From Candidatus Stahliibacteriota bacterium (GTDB lineage Bacteria > Hydrothermota > Tepidihabitantia > SM23-42): a stretch of DNA of 7,396 bases. The stretch lies in contig JAUWLY010000136.1 in assembly GCA_030613445.1 (NCBI GenBank), forward strand, positions 1 through 7,396. Direction: 5' to 3'. The notes beneath the pieces are model-generated. The model saw only the letters and a list, made by a program, of their open reading frames with translations, was not told the origin of the DNA and made no database searches. Each line of letters begins with the position of its first letter. Position 1 is the stretch's first letter. Shown in pieces: positions 1 through 4,340 of this stretch. A program made the translations under genes and the position numbers.

Positions 1-622
1 AATAACTGAAATTATAACCCTTTGGTTTAGGTAATGGAACCTTGATCGTCCCCAAATCACCGTCTCTAGCTTGTTTCTCTATGTATGGTCCGCCCGGATA
101 AGGCAGACCCATGAGTTTTGCCACCTTGTCAAAAGCCTCTCCGCATGCATCATCAAGTGTCTTTCCAATGGTCTCGTAAACAAACTCATCTTTTACATAG
201 ACGATCTCAGTATGGCCGCCTGAAACAAGAAGCACCAAATACGGATATTCCAGGCACGAATCATTCAGTTGCAGAGCATAGATATGTCCCTCAAGGTGAT
301 TAACCGCAATGAACGGCTTATTAAGGGCGATAGAAAGCGTTTTGGCAAAAGATAAACCTACGAGCAGTGCCCCGATCAAACCAGGACCTCGCGTCACGCT
401 AATCAGATCAATATCATCTAAACCCTTTTCTGCGCTTTCTAGAGCGATTTTCACGAGCGGCATTATTACCTTTATATGATTTCGCGCCGCGAGTTCAGGG
501 ACCACGCCACCGTATTTTGTATGCGCGATCTGGGATGCCACAATATTAGCTATGACTTTCCCGTTTTCTATGACACCTGCTGCGGTCTCATCACATGATG
601 TTTCAATGCCCAGCGTAACCAT
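1..622 (-). CDS. tsaD: tRNA N6-adenosine threonylcarbamoyltransferase TsaD, C-terminus cut by window edge
   Basis: TsaD transfers the threonylcarbamoyl group from threonylcarbamoyl-AMP to A37 of tRNAs that read ANN codons (the t6A modification), in the cytoplasm together with TsaB and TsaE. The 207 visible residues carry the family hallmarks in order: an ASKHA-type opening GIETSCDETA at 5-14, VVPELAARNH at 40-49, the metal-binding HLEGH with His109 and His113, VSGGHT at 133-138, TLDDACGEAFDK at 155-166 and YPGGP at 175-179. The usual protein has about 330-340 residues, so roughly the last third lies beyond position 1. The ATG at 622-620 is chosen because the N-terminal motif follows directly and because a -10 box ends 5 bp before it. 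No Shine-Dalgarno sequence is visible. The gene diverges from the secreted-propeller gene across 148 bp. The identification is secure. Confidence 0.97.
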   Translation of the reverse strand, partial: MVTLGIETSCDETAAGVIENGKVIANIVASQIAHTKYGGVVPELAARNHIKVIMPLVKIALESAEKGLDDIDLISVTRGPGLIGALLVGLSFAKTLSIALNKPFIAVNHLEGHIYALQLNDSCLEYPYLVLLVSGGHTEIVYVKDEFVYETIGKTLDDACGEAFDKVAKLMGLPYPGGPYIEKQARDGDLGTIKVPLPKPKGYNFSY

Positions 623-627
623 GTGTT

Positions 628-655
628 ATTCTAGTCAAACAAGCAAAATAATCAA
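628..655 (-). promoter_or_regulatory. Predicted tsaD promoter with leaderless start
   Basis: Read on the minus strand, TTGATT (655-650), a 16-bp spacer and TAGAAT (633-628) are followed by only 5 bases before the tsaD ATG. A transcript starting about 7 bases after the -10 box would begin at the start codon itself. The same geometry recurs at mnmG and at the small membrane protein gene, which strengthens the call. Confidence 0.65.
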
Positions 656-727
656 CCCTAACCAATGAAAACGGTGCATCTCAATGCTTCGATACTTCCC
701 GCAAGACTCTGTCTCACCCATAGACCC

Positions 728-755
728 TTGACATAATCAATGTTGATGTTATAAT
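728..755 (+). promoter_or_regulatory. Consensus sigma-70-type promoter of the propeller gene
   Basis: TTGACA (728-733), a 16-bp spacer and TATAAT (750-755) match the sigma-70 consensus at all 12 box positions. The ATG of the downstream gene is at 771, 15 bp after the -10 box. The predicted leader is therefore only about 8-9 nucleotides, too short for a normally placed Shine-Dalgarno helix. It is the strongest-looking promoter in the window. Confidence 0.85.
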
Positions 756-770
756 CTAATGTAAGTAGAA

Positions 771-2222
771 ATGAAGATAGTGTTGATAATTTCAGTATTT
801 GTAATACTTGGATTCGGTCAGATTGCCTGGGAAGGAGAAATCGTTGATACGACTATTGCCTATAGCCATAATTTCGTCTTCAATTCTCTGGCACTTGATA
901 CTAATGGTATCCCGCATATCGTCTATAATAAAAGCACCCCATTATCCGGCTCCATAATCTATGCATCTCGAGATTCTGCTGGGTGGCAAAAGGAAACTGT
1001 TGATAGTGGACTCAGCCTAATCTACGGTCTATCGCTGGCTTTTGATTCCGATAATATCTCCCATCTAAGCTATTACAAGAAATACCATTCATTTGATGCC
1101 GAGACAACCTATATGTGTTATGCCTTGCGAGAGACCACTGGTTGGCAAATCAATGATATCGACACAATTATCGGTTATTTCGGAGATTGGTACTGGTACA
1201 TACGTTCATCGATTGATCTTGACGCTGCGGGTCTACCAGGAATTGCATATACGGCATGGAATACAGAAGACTCACTTCATTATCTTAAGTATGCTCATTA
1301 CAACGGTGTTAGTTGGGATACATCTATTGTTACCTATGATTCTACGTGGAACGGTCCGGCACCATCTGATCGCAGTCAATCACTGCAATTTGATTCGAAT
1401 AACTGCCCGCATATTGCTTTTGGTCGCTGTCATGGTATATGGGATACCCTTAAATATGCCAATTATAGCGATACGAACGGTGCATGGCTTATAGAACCCA
1501 TATATGCTAATGATAAATGTGCAGGAAAAGTCTCACTCGCACTCGATAGCCATGATTATCCATGTATTGCTTTTGATGATGTTGCTCTTGCCTATACCTG
1601 GTGGGACGGTTCATCTTGGCATATTGAATATGTAGATTTCCTTGGTGATATGTATACAAGAGTTGGCCTTTGTTTAGACGATTTCGATAATCCGCATATC
1701 ATTTATCTTCAAGACCCTTTTCCCTATCGTCTGGATGCACGACCGAAATATTGTTACAAAGACAGTATCTGGCATTTGTGCGGACCCATAGAACCAGATA
1801 CCTCTTATAAAACAGTTAATGCAGATATCTCTCTTGCTATCGATGATTATCAACAAGCACACGTCTGTTATCAGTTTAGTAAATTCGACAGTGTCCAGGA
1901 GATCATTGGCATTAAATATGCCAAAGGTATATCAACAGGGACTATGGAAAGACCACAAGATAATGTATTAAGACAAGCACTTCGGTTGCAGGTTTATCCT
2001 AATCCCTGCAGGAAAGTTCTCCACATAAAACTTCACACGCCAGCAGAAAATGCACACATTGTATTATTCGACGTTAGCGGAGAAAAAATCGCAGCATGGA
2101 TTGTTGCAAAGGATTTGGAAGAAAGGAACATCGCCACAAACGACCTGCCTTGTGGTGTATATTTTGTTCAAATGAAAACAGCGAGCAGCCAAGAAATAAA
2201 AAAAGTAATATTGCTGAAATAA
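771..2222 (+). CDS. Exported seven-bladed beta-propeller protein with C-terminal T9SS type A sorting domain
   Basis: This 483-residue protein has no recognised specific function. Residues 1-17 look like a signal peptide (MKI followed by a hydrophobic run ending near GFGQ). The body contains seven copies of a motif of the form SLALDxxxxPHIxY, starting near residues 39, 88, 146, 204, 255, 299 and 354. Each is followed by a Y-A...W strand such as IIYASRDSAGW or LKYAHYNGVSW, which is the pattern expected of a seven-bladed propeller related to BNR/sialidase-like folds. Residues 407-483 look like a type IX secretion sorting domain: VYPNPC at 408-413, LFDVSGEKI at 432-440, LPCGVYFVQM at 459-468 and a basic KKVILLK end. 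By family knowledge such proteins are exported by Sec and then moved across the outer membrane by T9SS. Eleven cysteines are many for a surface protein. No catalytic residues are evident, so a binding role is an inference. Confidence 0.85.
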   Translation: MKIVLIISVFVILGFGQIAWEGEIVDTTIAYSHNFVFNSLALDTNGIPHIVYNKSTPLSGSIIYASRDSAGWQKETVDSGLSLIYGLSLAFDSDNISHLSYYKKYHSFDAETTYMCYALRETTGWQINDIDTIIGYFGDWYWYIRSSIDLDAAGLPGIAYTAWNTEDSLHYLKYAHYNGVSWDTSIVTYDSTWNGPAPSDRSQSLQFDSNNCPHIAFGRCHGIWDTLKYANYSDTNGAWLIEPIYANDKCAGKVSLALDSHDYPCIAFDDVALAYTWWDGSSWHIEYVDFLGDMYTRVGLCLDDFDNPHIIYLQDPFPYRLDARPKYCYKDSIWHLCGPIEPDTSYKTVNADISLAIDDYQQAHVCYQFSKFDSVQEIIGIKYAKGISTGTMERPQDNVLRQALRLQVYPNPCRKVLHIKLHTPAENAHIVLFDVSGEKIAAWIVAKDLEERNIATNDLPCGVYFVQMKTASSQEIKKVILLK

Positions 2223-2329
2223 TTACTCCACTCTTCGTACATCATCAATCAGGAAATCCAATCTACCTATGCTGCACCATCACACATTTTTTTTGTTGAC
2301 AACCAAAAAAAACCGCTTAAGCTAAATAA
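2223..2329. other. Short spacer with T8 run and prsW promoter
   Basis: The 107-bp gap between the propeller gene and the PrsW-family gene has a run of eight T at 2287-2294, directly before the -35 box of the next gene. I see no GC-rich stem before the T run, so it is not called a terminator. It may instead widen the -35 region as an AT-rich upstream element. Confidence 0.5.
2296..2323 (+). promoter_or_regulatory. Predicted promoter of the PrsW-family gene, leaderless
   Basis: TTGACA (2296-2301), a 16-bp spacer and TAAGCT (2318-2323) are followed by 6 bases and then the ATG at 2330. The -10 box keeps only T1, A2 and T6, the most conserved positions, so it would be weak alone. The spacing matches the other promoters of the window exactly. 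It implies that this gene can be transcribed independently of the propeller gene. Confidence 0.55.
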
Positions 2330-3145
2330 ATGATAGTAGTCCTTATACTCCTTGCTCTTGCTCCATGTTTATTCATGATGTGGTACTTTTATCACCGTGA
2401 TAAATATGAACCTGAACCCAAGAAGAAAATCCTCAAGATATTCCTGCTCGGTGCAGTCATGGTCATCCCTGCAGCCATAGTAGAAACCATCCTATTATCT
2501 GGTTTGAACGCAATTGTTGGTGGCATTGTCAATATTTTTATTATGTCCTTCATAATCATCGCCCCGACTGAGGAACTGCTAAAATTCCTAGCAGTGAAAT
2601 GGTGGATATATCGTTCCTCTGAATTTGATGAGATCATGGATGGCATCGTGTACACTGTAGCAGCCTCACTTGGGTTTGCGACGATAGAGAATATATTATA
2701 TGTGTTACAGCACGGTATTGGCACGGGCATTGCCCGGGCATTTTTAGCAATCCCGGGGCACGCGTTCTTTGGTGCTTTAATGGGTTATTATATAGGACGC
2801 GCGAAATTCAATAAAGCGAAAGAAAAAAACCTGCTTCTTAAAGGTGTAATCCTTGCCATTTTCTTGCACGGCCTCTATGATTTCCTCTTATTCACCCAAA
2901 CAGTACTCGCCCTGTTAGTCATCGTACTCATAATTGTCCTGGGATTGGTTGTTCGAAAAAACCTGAAGAAAGCAGAACTGCAAAGCAAAAACCGGCTGAA
3001 GACCGAAGCGAAAGACAGACCCACGACAGAAGACAAACCCCTGGCAGAGACAAAATCAGAGACGGCAAAAAGCCCTCCAGCTGACACCGATACCACTAAG
3101 ACACCTTCAGCAACCACTAACAAACCACAAAAACCCACTGCTTGA
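2330..3145 (+). CDS. prsW: PrsW-family intramembrane metalloprotease with charged C-terminal tail
   Basis: This 271-residue multi-pass membrane protein has the motif series of the PrsW branch of the CPBP/Abi-like intramembrane proteases: EELLK at 81-85, GFATIENILYVL at 115-126 (Glu120, Asn121), PGHAFFGALMG at 142-152 (His144) and HGLYDFLL at 180-187 (His180, Asp184). These Glu and His residues are the presumed metal ligands. Hydrophobic segments lie near residues 1-20, 35-58, 63-79, 106-127, 137-155, 168-187 and 190-208. In Bacillus subtilis PrsW makes the first cut in the anti-sigma factor RsiW, but no sigma or anti-sigma gene is visible here, so the substrate is unknown. After residue 210 follows a 60-residue tail rich in Lys, Thr, Glu and Pro with no hydrophobic stretch, absent from the roughly 218-residue B. 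subtilis protein. The ATG is supported by a promoter ending 6 bp upstream. Confidence 0.88.
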   Translation: MIVVLILLALAPCLFMMWYFYHRDKYEPEPKKKILKIFLLGAVMVIPAAIVETILLSGLNAIVGGIVNIFIMSFIIIAPTEELLKFLAVKWWIYRSSEFDEIMDGIVYTVAASLGFATIENILYVLQHGIGTGIARAFLAIPGHAFFGALMGYYIGRAKFNKAKEKNLLLKGVILAIFLHGLYDFLLFTQTVLALLVIVLIIVLGLVVRKNLKKAELQSKNRLKTEAKDRPTTEDKPLAETKSETAKSPPADTDTTKTPSATTNKPQKPTA

Positions 3146-3162
3146 TAACCACCCAACCCACC

Positions 3163-3220
3163 ATTAAGCCATTTAGCTATTGCGAAATTGCTTAATTAAC
3201 TAATTATGTAATCAGCAATT
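3163..3220. repeat. Phased 8-bp repeat array A (ATT every 8 bp)
   Basis: ATT occurs at 3163, 3171, 3179, 3187, 3195 and 3203, exactly 8 bp apart, then ATC at 3211, then ATT one base early at 3218. The five bases between vary (for example aagcc, tagct, gcgaa, gctta, aacta, atgta). The array fills the gap between the convergent PrsW and ArsR genes and touches the ArsR stop codon. Its layout matches array B on the other side of the ArsR gene. Confidence 0.75.
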
Positions 3221-3221
3221 C

Positions 3222-3539
3222 CTAATAGTCTTTTCGTATTCGTTTGGTTGTCCTTTCCACAAGGTCCTCGCAACAATGCAAGAATTTACGCACTTCCTTG
3301 GGATATTTAATCCAGTATGCTGTCTTTTGCTGTTTTTTCTCATAACGAACAAGATTGGCTAATTTCAATTTTGCAAGGTGCTGACATGCAGTTGCTTTTG
3401 ATCGATTTACACGACGAGCAATACCATCCAGATCCATTGGTCCTTCGTCCAAAAGCATTTTTACAATGGCGTATGAGATAGGATATCCGACTGTTCTACA
3501 AATGAGAGAACCACGATATTTTTTCTCTACCAGTTTCAT
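3222..3539 (-). CDS. Small ArsR-like winged helix-turn-helix transcriptional regulator
   Basis: This 105-residue protein is essentially one winged helix-turn-helix domain of ArsR type. The stretch GYPISYAIVKMLLDEGP (18-34) forms the first helices, MDLDGIARRV (35-44) the positioning helix, and NRSKATACQHLAKLKLANLV (45-64) the recognition helix and turn. RYEKKQQKTAYWIKY (65-79) forms the beta wing. A basic, Cys-containing C-terminal helix follows (LHCCEDLVERTTKRIRK). Cysteines 14, 52, 89 and 90 could sense metal or redox state, but the classical ArsR metal motif ELCVCDL is absent. A longer reading from an ATG at 3566 would add nine residues, but that codon lies inside the promoter spacer, so the ATG at 3539 is preferred. 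The gene diverges from the small membrane protein gene and may control it or itself. It is flanked by two similar 8-bp repeat arrays. Confidence 0.78.
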   Translation of the reverse strand: MKLVEKKYRGSLICRTVGYPISYAIVKMLLDEGPMDLDGIARRVNRSKATACQHLAKLKLANLVRYEKKQQKTAYWIKYPKEVRKFLHCCEDLVERTTKRIRKDY

Positions 3540-3545
3540 ATCAAC

Positions 3546-3573
3546 ACCATACACATAAATGAGCAATTGTCAA
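3546..3573 (-). promoter_or_regulatory. Predicted promoter of the ArsR-like gene, leaderless
   Basis: On the minus strand TTGACA (3573-3568), a 16-bp spacer and TATGGT (3551-3546) are followed by 6 bases and the ATG at 3539. The alternative upstream ATG at 3566 falls within the spacer and would not be on the transcript. This decides the start codon. A 9-bp palindrome AGCTAAGCT (3576-3584) abuts the -35 box. Confidence 0.65.
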
Positions 3574-3590
3574 CAAGCTAAGCTCAGCCC

Positions 3591-3616
3591 ATTTCGCTAT
3601 TAAGTAATTGCGAAAT
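3591..3616. promoter_or_regulatory. Inverted repeat in the divergent promoter region (candidate operator)
   Basis: ATTTCGC (3591-3597) and GCGAAAT (3610-3616) are perfect 7-bp arms separated by 12 bp. The palindrome sits just upstream of the ArsR-like gene's -35 box, within array B. ArsR proteins bind such dyads as dimers, but no binding site is known for this protein, so the call is tentative. Confidence 0.35.
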
Positions 3617-3649
3617 TAACGAATTGCCTAATTAACAAATCAATGATTT
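3591..3649. repeat. Phased 8-bp repeat array B (ATT every 8 bp)
   Basis: ATT occurs at 3591, 3599, 3607, 3615, 3623 and 3631, exactly 8 bp apart, then ATC at 3639, and ATT one base early at 3646. This is the same order of six ATT, one ATC and a 7-bp last step as array A, 428 bp away and in the same orientation. The array lies in the divergent promoter region between the ArsR-like gene and the small membrane protein gene. Confidence 0.75.
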
Positions 3650-3650
3650 G
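3636..3650. promoter_or_regulatory. Compact inverted repeat upstream of the small membrane protein gene (candidate operator)
   Basis: CAAATC, three bases, then GATTTG form a perfect 6-bp dyad that ends 14 bp before the -35 box at 3665. It could be an operator for the divergently encoded regulator. It overlaps the end of array B, so it may only be part of that repeat. Confidence 0.35.
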
Positions 3651-3664
3651 AGCCGTGAAGTGTA

Positions 3665-3692
3665 TTGACAAGTTGGATATGCTGAATACAAT
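3665..3692 (+). promoter_or_regulatory. Predicted promoter of the DUF2273-like gene, leaderless
   Basis: TTGACA (3665-3670), a 16-bp spacer and TACAAT (3687-3692) match the sigma-70 consensus in 11 of 12 box positions. The ATG follows after only 5 bases, so transcription should begin at or inside the start codon. This supports the small gene as real. Confidence 0.75.
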
Positions 3693-3697
3693 TAAAC

Positions 3698-3862
3698 ATG
3701 TTTAAGTTTAATAAAGCGTTATTAGGTGCGGTTATTGCTGGTATATTAGGTATTTTTTTCGCCACTGTTGGATTTTGGCGGACTTTGATGATCGTTTTTC
3801 TAATCGTACTTGGTTACCTTGTTGGCACCTATCTTGAAACCAGAAAAAAAGAAGAAGAATAA
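3698..3862 (+). CDS. 54-residue DUF2273-like small integral membrane protein
   Basis: This short gene has a near-consensus promoter placed exactly like those of larger genes in the window. The product has two hydrophobic stretches, about residues 7-24 (ALLGAVIAGILGIFFATV) and 28-45 (RTLMIVFLIVLGYLVGTY). They are joined by GFWR and end in a charged KKEEE tail. The pattern GxxxGxxGxxF...GFWxTLxxxxLxxxGYxxG recalls DUF2273, a family of small membrane proteins that in Firmicutes accompanies Asp23/YloU-type envelope-stress proteins. No Asp23 homologue is present here. It diverges from the ArsR-like regulator across 158 bp containing dyads, so regulation by that protein is plausible but inferred. 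Its function is unknown. The alternative is an unrelated two-helix membrane peptide. Confidence 0.75.
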   Translation: MFKFNKALLGAVIAGILGIFFATVGFWRTLMIVFLIVLGYLVGTYLETRKKEEE

Positions 3863-3883
3863 GCATTGATATAGTACAAAAAA

Positions 3884-3915
3884 CAGTCATTAAGTGATTG
3901 AGTTATTCAGGGACT
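3884..3915. repeat. Phased 8-bp repeat array C
   Basis: ATT occurs at 3889, 3897 and 3905 and ACT at 3913, each 8 bp apart. The first 24 bases match array E at 4161-4184 in 21 of 24 positions, so C and E are copies of one element. Confidence 0.65.
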
Positions 3916-3921
3916 GAAAGA

Positions 3922-3998
3922 CGTTTAGAGCGTTAATAGCGTTTCATTCGTTTCTTTGGTTTATTTAGGCGTTTAGGTATTTTGGATTTTAGGTGTTT
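3922..3998. repeat. T-rich 8/9-bp periodic array D
   Basis: GTTT or ATTT recurs at 9-bp steps (3941, 3950, 3959) and then 8-bp steps (3963, 3971, 3979, 3987, 3995), often as AGGNGTTT. It follows array C directly but has a different core. The degeneracy is high, so the exact unit limits are uncertain. Confidence 0.5.
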
Positions 3999-4076
3999 GT
4001 GGCTTCCCATTACTCCGACACTCTGATATACCGTTACATATATTCACTGGGACGTCTTACGCCCGACTCCTTTTTG

Positions 4077-4093
4077 AATCCCAAGAGGGGATT
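4077..4093. repeat. Hairpin AATCCC/GGGATT
   Basis: AATCCC and GGGATT form a 6-bp stem around AAGAG. No T run follows on either strand in the direction needed for an intrinsic terminator: TTTTT lies before the stem on the plus strand. It leads directly into the GGAAG units. Confidence 0.45.
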
Positions 4094-4150
4094 GGAAGAG
4101 AGCACTACGTGCTGGAAAGGAGCTGATGCTGGAAGGGAGCACTGCGTGCT
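4094..4150. repeat. Three tandem GGAAG hairpin units
   Basis: Units of 20, 17 and 20 bp begin at 4094, 4114 and 4131, each opening with GGAA and ending in GCT. The outer two contain AGCAC, three bases, GTGCT, a 5-bp stem with a 3-base loop. The middle one is shortened to AGC, TGAT, GCT. A fourth copy starts (GGAAC at 4151) and breaks off. Paired changes cannot be tested from this one locus. Confidence 0.65.
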
Positions 4151-4160
4151 GGAACACAGA

Positions 4161-4201
4161 CAGTTATTAAGTAATTAAGTTATTAGGTAATTGAGGGAAT
4201 T
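4161..4201. repeat. Phased 8-bp repeat array E
   Basis: ATT occurs at 4166, 4174, 4182 and 4190, exactly 8 bp apart, and again at 4199 after 9 bp. The start (4161-4184) is a near copy of array C (3884-3907). The array ends at the outer arm of the nested palindrome. Confidence 0.7.
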
Positions 4202-4248
4202 GTAGTCGCCCGATTCATCGGGCAATGTCTGATAAATCAGACAACTAC
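4202..4248. repeat. Nested palindrome able to form a three-way junction
   Basis: Two adjacent perfect palindromes, GCCCGAT/ATCGGGC (4208-4223) and TGTCTGAT/ATCAGACA (4226-4243), are enclosed by the complementary outer arms GTAGT (4202-4206) and ACTAC (4244-4248). In single-stranded DNA or RNA this gives two hairpins on a common stem. There is no downstream T run, so it is not a plain intrinsic terminator. It resembles dispersed REP- or MITE-like elements, though only one copy is in the window. Confidence 0.7.
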
Positions 4249-4332
4249 GGGGTTCTACGCCATACTCTCTACTCCTTACTCCCTACGCCCTACGCTCTTG
4301 GTTCTTGGAGCTTGGAACTTGGTTCTTGGTTA
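4249..4332. repeat. Two-part heptamer array (TACKCYC then TTGGNNC)
   Basis: Twelve 7-bp units run in unbroken phase. One GGGGTTC (4249) is followed by six TACGCCA/TACTCYN/TACGCYC units starting at 4256, 4263, 4270, 4277, 4284 and 4291. Then come five TTGGNNC-type units starting at 4298, 4305, 4312, 4319 and 4326. The change of core happens without loss of the 7-bp phase. The array ends 8 bp before the M50 gene's stop codon. Confidence 0.8.
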
Positions 4333-4340
4333 CGGGTGAA

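Larger units (their letters stand above)
623..770. other. Divergent intergenic region between tsaD and the propeller gene
   Basis: This 148-bp spacer holds the two back-to-back promoters described separately (628-655 minus and 728-755 plus). The middle, about 656-727, shows no repeat, palindrome or small gene that I can support. Confidence 0.6.
3863..4340. other. Repeat-filled convergent intergenic region
   Basis: No credible gene lies in these 478 bp between the small membrane protein gene (plus) and the M50 peptidase gene (minus). In order it holds an 8-bp array (3884-3915), a T-rich 8/9-bp array (3922-3998), about 80 bp with nothing I recognise (3999-4076), a 6-bp-stem hairpin (4077-4093), three GGAAG hairpin units (4094-4150), another 8-bp array (4161-4201), a nested palindrome (4202-4248) and a heptamer array (4249-4332). 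Open frames at 3993-4178 and 4225-4446 merely read through these repeats. Confidence 0.8.

Noticed and set aside
118..303. Plus-strand frame inside tsaD
   Set aside because: It is antisense to well conserved TsaD motifs and has no family resemblance.
759..764. ATG-TAA start-stop just upstream of the propeller gene
   Set aside because: It lies 3 bp after the -10 box, at or before the expected transcription start, so it would probably not be on the mRNA.
2287..2294. T8 run as an intrinsic terminator of the propeller gene
   Set aside because: No GC-rich stem precedes it, and it directly adjoins the -35 box of the next gene.
2392..2730. 112-codon minus-strand frame inside the PrsW-family gene
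   Set aside because: The plus strand encodes clear PrsW motifs over the same bases; the antisense frame is a shadow.
4077..4093. Hairpin as an intrinsic terminator
   Set aside because: The T5 lies upstream of the stem on the plus strand and reads as A5 after the stem on the minus strand, so neither direction fits.
3993..4093. Possible tRNA (TTTTTGAATCCC resembles a T-arm)
   Set aside because: No acceptor, D-arm or anticodon stem can be paired around it.
4094..4150. CRISPR-like array
   Set aside because: Units are adjacent with no unique spacers, are only 17-20 bp long, and no cas gene is near.
3993..4178. Open frame of 61 codons on the plus strand
   Set aside because: It reads across the hairpin and GGAAG repeat units and part of array E, has no promoter of the local type and resembles no family.
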